A program made the position numbers and the translations under genes. The notes beneath the pieces were generated by a model. The model was not told the DNA's origin. It saw only the letters and a program-made list of their open reading frames with translations, and made no database searches. Source: Mycolicibacterium septicum DSM 44393 (GTDB lineage: Bacteria > Actinomycetota > Actinomycetes > Mycobacteriales > Mycobacteriaceae). Taken from it: DNA of 64,000 bases. Shown piece after piece: positions 1-10,178 of this stretch. The first letter of the stretch is position 1, and each line of letters starts with the position of its first letter. Where the stretch lies: positions 1,245,807 through 1,309,806 of the forward strand of contig NZ_HG322952.1 in assembly GCF_000455325.1 (NCBI RefSeq), read 5' to 3'.

Positions 1-531
1 CGCGCCCGGTTTACGGACACCGCGCATCGCCATGCAGAGGTGCTCGGCCTCGATCACCACGATGGCCCCGCGCGGATCGAGCTTCCGCATGAGCGCGTCC
101 GCGATCTGGGCGGTCAGGCGTTCCTGCACCTGAGGCCGCTTCGAGTACAGGTCGACAAGTCGGGCGATCTTCGACAATCCGGTCACCCGGCCGTCGACGC
201 CGGGGATGTATCCGACGTGCGCCACCCCGTGGAACGACACCAGATGGTGCTCGCAGGTGGAGTACAGCGGGATCTGCTTGACCAGCACGAGCTCGTCGTG
301 CTCCTCGTCGAAGGTGGTGTTGAGCACCGCGTCCGGGTCCGTGTACAGACCCGCCATCAGCTCCTTGTACGCACGCGCCACCCGAGCAGGGGTGTCCAGC
401 AGACCCTGACGGTCGGGGTCCTCGCCGATGGCGATCAGCAATTCACGAACGGCCGCCTCGGCCCGGGGTTGGTCGAACACCCGCGTGGCCGTATCGGTGT
501 TGTTGTGATGCTCGCGCAGCGACTGCGACAT
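1..531 (-). CDS. folE: GTP cyclohydrolase I, 3' end cut by window edge
   Basis: FolE converts GTP to 7,8-dihydroneopterin triphosphate, the first step of folate synthesis in the cytosol. The reverse-strand frame reads 177 codons from ATG at 531 to the window edge without a stop, so the last few residues are missing. The zinc and catalytic motif STCEHHLVSFHG lies near residue 95, and the C-terminal part reads EAEHLCMAMRGVRKPG, as in the family. It lies 19 bp downstream of ftsH on the same strand, the arrangement of Rv3610c-Rv3609c in M. tuberculosis. Identification is secure; only the end is unseen. Confidence 0.96.
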   Translation of the reverse strand, partial: MSQSLREHHNNTDTATRVFDQPRAEAAVRELLIAIGEDPDRQGLLDTPARVARAYKELMAGLYTDPDAVLNTTFDEEHDELVLVKQIPLYSTCEHHLVSFHGVAHVGYIPGVDGRVTGLSKIARLVDLYSKRPQVQERLTAQIADALMRKLDPRGAIVVIEAEHLCMAMRGVRKPGA

Positions 532-550
532 CGAAGCCTCCGTTCTCGGA

Positions 551-2866
<2,316 letters not shown>

Positions 2867-2993
2867 CGATCACTCGGCCGAGTTCGGCCCGGTCCTTCCA
2901 ACGTGCGCAGTTGAGACATTCAAGGCTACCGCTAGACCAACGTCCGGCAGTTCCCGACGGTATCCAGCCCTACCACCGGCACCTGAAGTGCCC

Positions 2994-3875
2994 TTACTCG
3001 CGGACGATGCCTGCCACTTCCGCGATGACATCGCCGTACCAGCGGAAGAGTTTCAAGGGCTCGGGCTGATCGTCTTGCAGCAGGTCCGACCAGCAATCCA
3101 CGACCGCGGCCCGGGCCGCGGTACCGATCCACGGCTGCGGCAACAGTTGGGGTGGCAGCAGCGGATCCGGCTCCACGGCTCGGGTGAACTCCGCGGCCAG
3201 CTCGATAGCGATGCTGAGCCGGGTCGCCCGGGCGGCCCCGGCCAGCTCCTGCGCCGCCCGTCGCGCCGTTGCCAGGAGGCGACGATGACCGTCGGCGATG
3301 CGATCGAGCGGCCACAGGGCTTCGGCGAGAGCCCGGGCCTCGCTGACACCGCCGACCGTGAGGTCGGTCGTGGTGAGGGTGGTGACGCGATCGGCGACGC
3401 CGAACCGGTCGGCCGCGGCCTGCACGTATGGCTCCCATTCGTTGGGTGAGACGTACAGGCCGCCCTGGACGGGGGCACCGCCCAGCCGGAGGACGGCGTC
3501 GCGCATCGAGTCGCGGGCCGATCGCGCGGACTCGCCGATGGCAAAGGCCACCACATGCCACCGGCCATCCCAGTCAGCCTGTCCACGGTCCTGGGCGTAC
3601 ATGTAGCGGACGAACTCCAGATCCGGCTCGATGGTGCTGCGCATCTCCGGCGTCGCCCGCAACACCGCCTTGCGCCCGCGGCCATCCTGGACGAACTGTC
3701 CTTCGGCCACCAGACGTTTGATGCACAACCGCACCTGCTGGTCGCTCATCCCGAGGGTGTTGGCGACGTCGTAGAGCTCGCCCGCGTCGACCGTGGCGTC
3801 CGCACGCAGCATGCTCTCGACCAGGATGCGGGTCGGGACAGCGTGGTCGGCCTCGGTGCGTACCTCAGGGCTCAT
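2994..3875 (-). CDS. PaaX-family transcriptional regulator
   Basis: The 293-residue protein has the PaaX layout. An N-terminal winged helix (about 14-70, including MSDQQVRLCIKRLVAEGQ) is followed by a central domain (WDGRWHVVAFAI, about 100-190) and a helical C-terminal domain. PaaX members repress aromatic or acyl-CoA catabolic operons and are released by an aryl-CoA, but the ligand here is unknown. Its ATG overlaps the stop of the upstream saccharopine-dehydrogenase-like gene (ATGA, 3872-3875). It is therefore the last gene of a three-gene operon that it may autoregulate. The target may be the inverted repeat at 6109-6148, but this is inference. Confidence 0.85.
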   Translation of the reverse strand: MSPEVRTEADHAVPTRILVESMLRADATVDAGELYDVANTLGMSDQQVRLCIKRLVAEGQFVQDGRGRKAVLRATPEMRSTIEPDLEFVRYMYAQDRGQADWDGRWHVVAFAIGESARSARDSMRDAVLRLGGAPVQGGLYVSPNEWEPYVQAAADRFGVADRVTTLTTTDLTVGGVSEARALAEALWPLDRIADGHRRLLATARRAAQELAGAARATRLSIAIELAAEFTRAVEPDPLLPPQLLPQPWIGTAARAAVVDCWSDLLQDDQPEPLKLFRWYGDVIAEVAGIVRE

Positions 3876-5084
3876 CGGTACTCATGGTCCACCACGATCA
3901 GCGGGGGTGAACCGGTACGCCCGAGTTCGCGATCAAGGTCGGCGAAGAACCGGTCGCTGTCGATCACCGCGTCGGGCGGGTGCACGCCGGCTCGACGGGC
4001 GGTGCCGTCGGCGATCTGGGACATGCCGAGCGCCAACGGAATTCCGGTGGCGCGGGCCATGTCTGTCAACAACGCATCGATGCCGGCGGCCGGGTTGAGG
4101 TGGGCCAGCACGGCCGTGTCGCGACCGCGGCGATCGCCGAACGCCGCGGCGAAGAAGGGTGGCAGGGTGCCCGGGCCCTTGTTGGTCAGGGCGCGCGGCA
4201 ACGATCGGATGATGCCCGGGAGATCGGGTTTGGCGATGCGGCGGGCCGCGGTCTCGTTGGTGAGCCGGCCGCCGTCGATGCCCCGGCGCAGCACGTCGAG
4301 ATAGGCGAGCGCCGACGGACTGATGACCATCAGGTTGGCCGATTCTCCGGTGGGTTTGAGGGTGCGTTGCAGCGTGACCGGTTCGGGGTGCCCGACGGTG
4401 TAAGCAGTGCCGCGGCGGCCGCCGGGGAGCTCGAGCGTCACGGGCCGCAGTGGCCGTTGTTCGGTCAGCGAGCCGGCCCGCACTCCGGTGATGGTGCCGC
4501 TGCTCTGCTGCATCCAGTGCACGGCGGCGGCCGTCGGTGACCCGTCCGGGCCGATCAGTTGGTCGCGGCCGGCCGCTTCCCCGCCGGCCGTCACGTCGAC
4601 CGGCCATGCGGTGTAGACATCGCGCACCGAATCCAGTGGAGAGGCCGCCGCCGCGGCGAGCAGATTGCTCACCCCCGGGCTCGCACCCATGCCGATGACC
4701 GCGGTCACCCCCGGCGCCCGGGCCGGCGCGTCCAGTTCGAAGCATCTGCTCGGTGGGTTCCCAGTCGTCGCAGATGTCGACATAGTGCGTGCCCGTATCG
4801 ATCGCGGCCCGCAACACCGTCAGTCCGAATCGGTAATACGGGCCGACGGTGTTGAGCACCAGGTCGGCCTCGCCGAGCGCGTCGAGCAGTCCGGCGCCGT
4901 CGGTGACATCCACCCGGCGAGTGCTGACCGGCACGGCGGCATCGGCCAACTCGCGGGCGAGGCGCTCGGCCGCCACGAGATCACGGTCGGCGATGACGAT
5001 GCACTCGACGCCGCCGCGGTACGCAGCGGTCCGAACGGCGACGGCGCCCATCGCTCCGGCGCCGCCCAGGGCGAGAACTCTCAT
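3872..5084 (-). pseudogene. Saccharopine dehydrogenase-like NAD(P)-binding protein, frameshifted
   Basis: The gene starts at ATG 5084 (MRVLALGGAGAMGAVAV, a Rossmann GxGxxG-type motif) and reads to YVDICDDWEPTEQML. It then continues in another frame as ELDAPARAPGVTAVIGMGAS to the stop at 3872. The join at about 4739-4745 contains one extra base relative to a continuous frame. The intact product would be about 403 residues, normal for saccharopine dehydrogenase-like oxidoreductases. It overlaps its neighbours by ATGA on both sides (5081-5084 and 3872-3875), so it is the middle gene of an operon. The site is not a homopolymer, so a true mutation and an assembly error are both possible. The substrate is unknown. 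Confidence 0.8.
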
Positions 5085-6106
5085 GGCGTGGTCCTTTCGG
5101 GTTGTGTTTCGACGAACCGCCGGAGGGAGTCGAGGTAGCCGGGCGCATACAGCGAGCGCGGCGCGAAAACCGCCACCAGGAACGACCGGACGCCTTGGTC
5201 GTGGTCGAGCGGTGCCTTGGCGATGCTGTGCGAGGCATCCGGGAACGTCTGAACGGTCAGCAGGTTCGGCGGCACCTGCGCGCGGTAGACCCGCTCGGTT
5301 TCGGCCACGTCGACGTTCCGGTCCTCGGCTCCCAGCATCAGCAGGACCGGGACCTTGATCCCGGCCAGCTGTGGCGTCACGTCGGACGTGTAATTGGTCC
5401 GCACGAACCGCCACCGGTCGGCGGACATCGGCGGGTCGTCGATCCCGCTCGCGACGTACCGGCCGTAGTCGGCACCGGCGCGCAGCAGCCGCACCGATTC
5501 GGCCCGGCGGCGCAGCGCGGCGGCGATCTCGGCGTCACCGGCTCCTCGCGCCCGCAGTTCGGCCAGCAGGTTGTATTCGCCTTGGCGCAGCCAGTTGATC
5601 GCCGGTCCGACCAGGATCATGAACCGCAACTCCGGGTGGCGCACGGCCACCTCGGGCAGCACCCAGCCGGCCTGGCTGATGCCCCACAACCCGACGCGGC
5701 GCGGATCGATGTCGCCGCGGCTGCGCGCCCAGGTCAGCACGGCCTCGGTCTCGACGGCGCGGTCATGCATGCTCTGGTGCAGCCAATTACCCTGCGCCCC
5801 TTGCACACCGGGCTTGTTCCAGGAGACCGAGGCATAACCGGCCCGGGCGAACGACTCCCACAGCGGCCGATAGAACGAATCGCGAGACGCGTCGGCCGGG
5901 CCGTCGCCGTGCACGAAGACCACCAGCCCGTACGGCTTTTCCCCACCGGCCGGCAGGGCGAGGACCGCCTCGAGTGGCTGCGCCGAGCCGGGTATCTCCA
6001 CATTCTCTTCGGTGATGGCGAAGTCGTTTCGAAGGACGACGACGGCGCCGAGCGTGGCGGCGACGAGGCAGCAGACGGCGATCACCCGGAGGCAGACGCG
6101 AAGCAT
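5081..6106 (-). CDS. Alpha/beta hydrolase with N-terminal membrane anchor
   Basis: This is a 341-residue alpha/beta hydrolase of the dienelactone hydrolase/BAAT type. An N-terminal hydrophobic segment (MLRVCLRVIAVCCLVAATLG) should act as signal anchor, placing the enzyme outside the membrane. Visible elements are the oxyanion strand VVFVHGDGPAD, the nucleophile elbow GLWGISQAGW (Ser), a late Asp in LMLGAEDRNVD and the catalytic His in FPDASHS. ATG 6106 is preferred to ATG 6121, because the latter would run into the inverted repeat 6109-6148; neither has a good ribosome binding site. It heads the operon leading into the saccharopine-dehydrogenase-like gene. The substrate is unknown. Confidence 0.85.
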   Translation of the reverse strand: MLRVCLRVIAVCCLVAATLGAVVVLRNDFAITEENVEIPGSAQPLEAVLALPAGGEKPYGLVVFVHGDGPADASRDSFYRPLWESFARAGYASVSWNKPGVQGAQGNWLHQSMHDRAVETEAVLTWARSRGDIDPRRVGLWGISQAGWVLPEVAVRHPELRFMILVGPAINWLRQGEYNLLAELRARGAGDAEIAAALRRRAESVRLLRAGADYGRYVASGIDDPPMSADRWRFVRTNYTSDVTPQLAGIKVPVLLMLGAEDRNVDVAETERVYRAQVPPNLLTVQTFPDASHSIAKAPLDHDQGVRSFLVAVFAPRSLYAPGYLDSLRRFVETQPERTTP

Positions 6107-6108
6107 AA

Positions 6109-6148
6109 AACTATCGTACATGAAACGCCCGTTTTATTTTCGATAGTT
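6109..6148. promoter_or_regulatory. Inverted repeat in divergent promoter region
   Basis: A perfect 8-bp inverted repeat, AACTATCG at 6109-6116 and CGATAGTT at 6141-6148, lies in the AT-rich gap between two divergent hydrolase genes (starts 6106 and 6198). It is the likely operator or overlapping promoter zone. The PaaX regulator ending the leftward operon is one candidate binder, but that link is inference. Confidence 0.45.
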
Positions 6149-6197
6149 ATTGATAGGCAGGCTTACGGCGCCGCCGATCCTGTGCTTGGCTGAGACC

Positions 6198-7121
6198 GTG
6201 ACCACACCGACCGAACGGTTAGTCGATACAAATGGCGTGACACTGAAGGTGATCGAGGCGGGTGAGCGCGGAAATCCGGTGGTGGTGCTGACCCACGGAT
6301 TCCCCGAACTCGCGTATTCGTGGCGGCATCAGATCCCGGTGCTCGCGGCCGCGGGCTACCACGTTCTGGCTCCCGATCAGCGCGGCTACGGCGGATCATC
6401 ACGGCCCGAGGACATCGAGGCGTACAACATCGTCGAACTGACCGCGGACATCGCCGGCCTGCTCGACGACGTCGGCGCAGAGAAGGCCGTGCTGATCGGC
6501 CACGACTGGGGCTCGCCGGTGGCCACCAATTTTCCGTTGTTCTTCCCGGACCGGGTCAGCGCCGTGGTGGCCATGAGCGTGCCGCCGGTACCGAGAGCGC
6601 CCGCACCCCCGACGCAGATCTGGCGCAAGATCGTCGGAGACAACTTCTTCTACATCCTGTACTTCCAGGAACCCGGTGTCGCCGACGCCGCACTGGGCGC
6701 CGACCCGCGGCACTCGTTGCGCCGGTCCCTCGCGATGGAGGGCCTCGCCGAGCCGCTCGAGAACCTGGTCGATCGCCCGTTGCCGCCGCTGCCGGACTGG
6801 ATCACCGCCGACGAGTTCGAGCACTACGTGCAGGCCTACACGGCCAACGGGTTCACCGGACCGCTGAACTGGTACCGCAACTTCGACCGGAACTGGGAGC
6901 TGACCGAGAGCACTCCCGCGCCGACCATCACCGCGCCCACCCTGTTCCTGGCCGGCACCGCCGACCCCGTGCTGGGCTTCACCCCACGCGACCGGGTGCG
7001 CGACGTGGTCACCGGCGACTACCGCGAGGTGCTGCTCGACGGCGCCGGACACTGGTTGCAGCAGGAACGGCCCGACGAGGTGAACGCGGCGCTGCTGGAA
7101 TTCCTGGGAGACCTCAAATGA
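6198..7121 (+). CDS. ephA: Epoxide hydrolase-type alpha/beta hydrolase
   Basis: The 307-residue product matches the EphA group (Rv3617), which opens epoxides to diols. Motifs in order are HGFPELAYSWRHQIPVL (HGxP oxyanion loop), DQRGYGGS, the nucleophile Asp in IGHDWGSPVA, the lid region, the acid in GTADPVLG and the catalytic His in GAGHWLQQE. GTG 6198 is chosen because conserved sequence begins at TTPTERLVDTNG; the longer ATG 6150 adds an unconserved leader. Its stop overlaps the ATG of the flavin oxidoreductase (7118-7121), so the pair is translationally coupled, the same order as Rv3617-Rv3618. Confidence 0.88.
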   Translation: MTTPTERLVDTNGVTLKVIEAGERGNPVVVLTHGFPELAYSWRHQIPVLAAAGYHVLAPDQRGYGGSSRPEDIEAYNIVELTADIAGLLDDVGAEKAVLIGHDWGSPVATNFPLFFPDRVSAVVAMSVPPVPRAPAPPTQIWRKIVGDNFFYILYFQEPGVADAALGADPRHSLRRSLAMEGLAEPLENLVDRPLPPLPDWITADEFEHYVQAYTANGFTGPLNWYRNFDRNWELTESTPAPTITAPTLFLAGTADPVLGFTPRDRVRDVVTGDYREVLLDGAGHWLQQERPDEVNAALLEFLGDLK

Positions 7122-8305
7122 GCCCTTTGAATTTCGGTGTGTTCATCACCCCCTTCCACCCCGTGGGCCAATCCCCCACCACCGCACTGCAATACGACAT
7201 GGACCGGGTCGAGGCGCTGGACCGGCTCGGCTACGACGAGGCCTGGTTCGGCGAACACCATTCCGGCGGTTACGAACTCATCGCGTGTCCCGAGGTGTTC
7301 ATCGCCGCCGCGGCGGAACGGACCAGACACATCCGGCTGGGCACCGGTGTGGTGTCGCTGCCGTACCACCATCCCCTCATGGTCGCCGACCGCTGGGTGT
7401 TGCTCGACCACCTCACCCGCGGCCGGGTGATGTTCGGCACCGGGCCGGGCGCGCTGCCGTCCGACGCCTACATGATGGGCATCGATCCGGTGGACCAACG
7501 GCCGATGATGCAGGAGTCGCTGGAGGCGATCCTGGCGCTGTTCCGCGCCGCACCCGACGAGCGGATCGACCGCAAGACCGACTGGTTCACGCTGCGCGAC
7601 GCCGCCCTGCACATCCGCCCCTACACCTGGCCCTATCCCGAGATTTCCACCGCGGCAATGGTTTCCCCATCCGGGCCGCGGCTGGCCGGGGCATTGGGCA
7701 CGTCCCTGCTGTCCCTGTCGATGTCGGTGCCCGGTGGCTATGCCGCCATCGAGACCACCTGGGAGACGGTGCGCGATCAGGCCGCCAAATCCGGCCGGCC
7801 CGAACCGGACCGGAAAAACTGGCGGGTACTGGGCATCATCCACCTCGCCGACACCCGCGAGCAGGCCATCGAGGACTGCACCTACGGCCTGCAGGACTTC
7901 GCCAACTACTTCGGCGCGGCCGGCTTCGTGCCGCTTTCCAACGACACAGGACCGGCCCCATCCGCCTACGAGTTCGTGGAAAACTATGCCGCAGGCGGCA
8001 ATTGCTGTATCGGCACCACCGCCGACGCCATCACCTACATCCAGGACCTGCTGGACCGCTCGGGCGGCTTCGGCACCTTCCTGCTCCTCGGCCACGACTG
8101 GGCGCCCCCGGCCGCCACCTTCCATTCCTACGAACTCTTTGCGCGTGAGGTGATCCCGCACTTCAAGGGCCAGCTCACCGCCGCCCGGGCATCCCACGAC
8201 TGGGCCAAGGGCATGCGGGATCAGCTGCTGGGGCGCGCCGGGCAGGCGATCGTCAACGCGATCACCGAGGCCGTCACCGAGGACGCCACCGAGGAGAAGA
8301 GTTGA
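7118..8305 (+). CDS. LLM-class flavin-dependent oxidoreductase (Rv3618-like)
   Basis: A 395-residue bacterial-luciferase-like monooxygenase of the TIM-barrel class that uses FMNH2 (or F420 in some members). Family marks are the N-terminal strand NFGVFITPFHP, the EAWFGEHHSGGYE segment, RIRLGTGVVSLPYHHPLMVADR-type barrel strands (here beginning HIRLGTGVVSLP), and RVMFGTGPGALPSDA. The start overlaps the preceding stop by ATGA and the gene abuts the alcohol dehydrogenase by one base. This makes a three-gene catabolic operon of hydrolase, oxygenase and dehydrogenase. The natural substrate is unknown. Confidence 0.9.
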   Translation: MSPLNFGVFITPFHPVGQSPTTALQYDMDRVEALDRLGYDEAWFGEHHSGGYELIACPEVFIAAAAERTRHIRLGTGVVSLPYHHPLMVADRWVLLDHLTRGRVMFGTGPGALPSDAYMMGIDPVDQRPMMQESLEAILALFRAAPDERIDRKTDWFTLRDAALHIRPYTWPYPEISTAAMVSPSGPRLAGALGTSLLSLSMSVPGGYAAIETTWETVRDQAAKSGRPEPDRKNWRVLGIIHLADTREQAIEDCTYGLQDFANYFGAAGFVPLSNDTGPAPSAYEFVENYAAGGNCCIGTTADAITYIQDLLDRSGGFGTFLLLGHDWAPPAATFHSYELFAREVIPHFKGQLTAARASHDWAKGMRDQLLGRAGQAIVNAITEAVTEDATEEKS

Positions 8306-9315
8306 TGCGCGCCGCGGTCCTGCGCGACGGACGGATGGTCGTCCGCGACGATGTGCCCGAACCGACGCCTGGCCCGGGCCAGGTGCTCGTCGAGGTGAAG
8401 GCCTGTGGAATCTGTGGCTCCGACCTGCATTTCGCCACCCACGGCGCCGACATGCTGGCTGCGAGCGCCGACCTGGAGGGCGTGCCCGACATCGACATCG
8501 ACCTGGCCGGTGACGTCTTCATGGGCCACGAGTTCAGCGCCGAGATCCTCGCCGCGGGCCCGGGCACCGAGGCGCCCGCGGCGGGCACCCTGGTGACCTC
8601 CGTACCCGTGCTGATCTCGGCCGGCGGCGCCGCACCGATCGTGTACAGCAACACCACCCTGGGCGGATATGCCGAGAAGATGCTGCTGTCGGCACCGTTA
8701 CTGCTACCGGTACCCAACGGTCTGAGCGCCGAGCACGCCGCGCTCACCGAGCCGATGGCCGTCGGCCTGCATGCGGTCAACGCGTCGCGCGTCGAACCCG
8801 GCGAGACGGCGCTCGTCGTCGGCTGCGGCCCGGTCGGCATCGCCATCATCGCCGCGCTGAGACTTCGGGGCGTGGAAACCATTGCGGCGTCGGACTTCTC
8901 CCCCGCCCGCCGTGAACTCGCCGCCACGATGGGCGCGCACGTGACGTTGGATCCGGCGGAGGATTCACCGTTCCATCAGTGCAAGCCCGCGGTGGTGTTC
9001 GAGGCGGTCGGCGCCCCCGGCGTCATCGACGACGTGCTGCGCCGAGCACCCGCCGGCGTCCGGCTGGTGGTGGCCGGAGTCTGCATGCAGCCCGACACCG
9101 TGCACCCGTTCTACGCGATCACCAAACAGATCAACATCCAGTTCGTGTTCGGTTACGACCCCGCCGAGTTCGCGGACTCACTGCGGGCCATCGCCGAGGG
9201 CGACATCGACGTCGCACCGATGATCACCGGGACCGTGGGTCTGGACGGCGTGGGCGCCGCGTTCGGTGAACTCGCCTTCCCCGACCGGCACTGCAAAGTC
9301 CTGGTGACGCCGTGA
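8305..9315 (+). CDS. Zinc-dependent medium-chain alcohol dehydrogenase
   Basis: A 336-residue MDR-family dehydrogenase. The catalytic zinc ligands are visible in KACGICGSDLHF and GHEFSAE, and the nucleotide-binding loop is VVGCGPVGIA near residue 171. The four-cysteine structural zinc cluster of classical alcohol dehydrogenases is not evident, so only the catalytic zinc is likely. ATG 8305 shares its A with the previous stop codon and is preceded by a GAGGAGAAG ribosome site. As the last gene of the ephA operon it could oxidise the diol or alcohol produced upstream; this is inference from context. Confidence 0.88.
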   Translation: MRAAVLRDGRMVVRDDVPEPTPGPGQVLVEVKACGICGSDLHFATHGADMLAASADLEGVPDIDIDLAGDVFMGHEFSAEILAAGPGTEAPAAGTLVTSVPVLISAGGAAPIVYSNTTLGGYAEKMLLSAPLLLPVPNGLSAEHAALTEPMAVGLHAVNASRVEPGETALVVGCGPVGIAIIAALRLRGVETIAASDFSPARRELAATMGAHVTLDPAEDSPFHQCKPAVVFEAVGAPGVIDDVLRRAPAGVRLVVAGVCMQPDTVHPFYAITKQINIQFVFGYDPAEFADSLRAIAEGDIDVAPMITGTVGLDGVGAAFGELAFPDRHCKVLVTP

Positions 9316-9336
9316 CGTCCCGGTAGGGTTTTGGTC

Positions 9337-10062
9337 ATGCCGATCGCCGGAAATGCGAAATTGCGGGTCCTCGGCGTTGCCGCGGCGGGATTGATCGCCG
9401 TCAGCGCCAGCGCGTGCGATGCGACCTCAGGCCCCGCCGGTGGCGCACCGGACGGCGCCAGGCAGGTGACCGTCGTCGGATCCGGTCAGGTGCAGGGCGT
9501 TCCGGACACCCTGACCGCCGACGTGGCGATGGACTTCACCGCGCCGGACGTGTCGGGCGCGCTCAACCAGTCCAGCCAGCGCCAGCAGGCCGTGATCGAT
9601 GCGCTGGTCGGATCGGGCATCGACCGCAAGGACATCAGCACCACGCAGGTCAGCGTGCAGCCGCAGTTCACCGACAGCAAGATCTCGGGTTACCAGGCCA
9701 GCAACGCGATCAAGGTCAAGATCCGCGACACCGCCAAGGCCTCGGCGACCCTGGCACTGATCGCGAGCACCGGAGGCGACGCCACCCGCATCAACTCGGT
9801 CAACTACTCGATCGAGGACGACTCGGATCTCGTGCGCGACGCCCGCGCCCGGGCATTCGACGACGCCAAGAACCGCGCCGACCAGTACGCCGGGCTGTCC
9901 GGAATGCACCTCGGCAAGGTGATCTCGATATCCGAGCAGTCCGGCGGCTCCACCCCGCCCACGCCCACTCCGATGCCGCGCGCGGCGATGGAAGCGGTTC
10001 CGCTGGAACCCGGTCAGCAGACGGTGAACTTCTCGGTGACCGTGATCTGGGAGCTGACCTAG
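9337..10062 (+). CDS. lpqG: SIMPL-domain lipoprotein LpqG
   Basis: The 241-residue protein matches LpqG (Rv3623). An N-terminal signal peptide (about 1-28) ends at a lipobox-like SASAC, where the Cys would be acylated and anchored on the outer face of the membrane. The remainder is one SIMPL domain (DUF541), starting RQVTVVGSGQVQGVPDTL. The lipobox is weak at position -3 (Ala rather than Leu). ATG 9337 is preferred to TTG 9331. The function of SIMPL lipoproteins in mycobacteria is not established. The gene converges on the molybdoenzyme gene, with a repeated segment between them. Confidence 0.88.
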   Translation: MPIAGNAKLRVLGVAAAGLIAVSASACDATSGPAGGAPDGARQVTVVGSGQVQGVPDTLTADVAMDFTAPDVSGALNQSSQRQQAVIDALVGSGIDRKDISTTQVSVQPQFTDSKISGYQASNAIKVKIRDTAKASATLALIASTGGDATRINSVNYSIEDDSDLVRDARARAFDDAKNRADQYAGLSGMHLGKVISISEQSGGSTPPTPTPMPRAAMEAVPLEPGQQTVNFSVTVIWELT

Positions 10063-10178
10063 CCGGCAGGCGCGATGTCCCGTTGACTTTGAAACCACGC
10101 ACACTGCTACCCGCAAAAGTGCAGCGTCAGCTCGAAGTCAACAAGGAGTTTCTGACCTAGCCCGCAGGCGCGATGTCC
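10054..10178. repeat. 27-bp direct repeat flanking a small palindromic insert
   Basis: The 27 bases at 10054-10080 recur at 10152-10178 with one mismatch. The repeated unit contains both the end of lpqG and the end of the convergent molybdoenzyme gene. Between the copies are 71 bp whose ends form an inverted repeat: GTTGACTTTGA at 10082-10092 pairs with TCGAAGTCAAC at 10132-10142, with one G-U pair. The layout resembles a tiny insertion with target duplication, or a tandem duplication containing a terminator-like stem. Confidence 0.6.

Noticed and set aside
6320..7117. Long upstream extension of the flavin oxidoreductase frame
   Set aside because: It is the shifted frame of ephA (Arg/Ala-rich); the true start is ATG 7118 overlapping the ephA stop.
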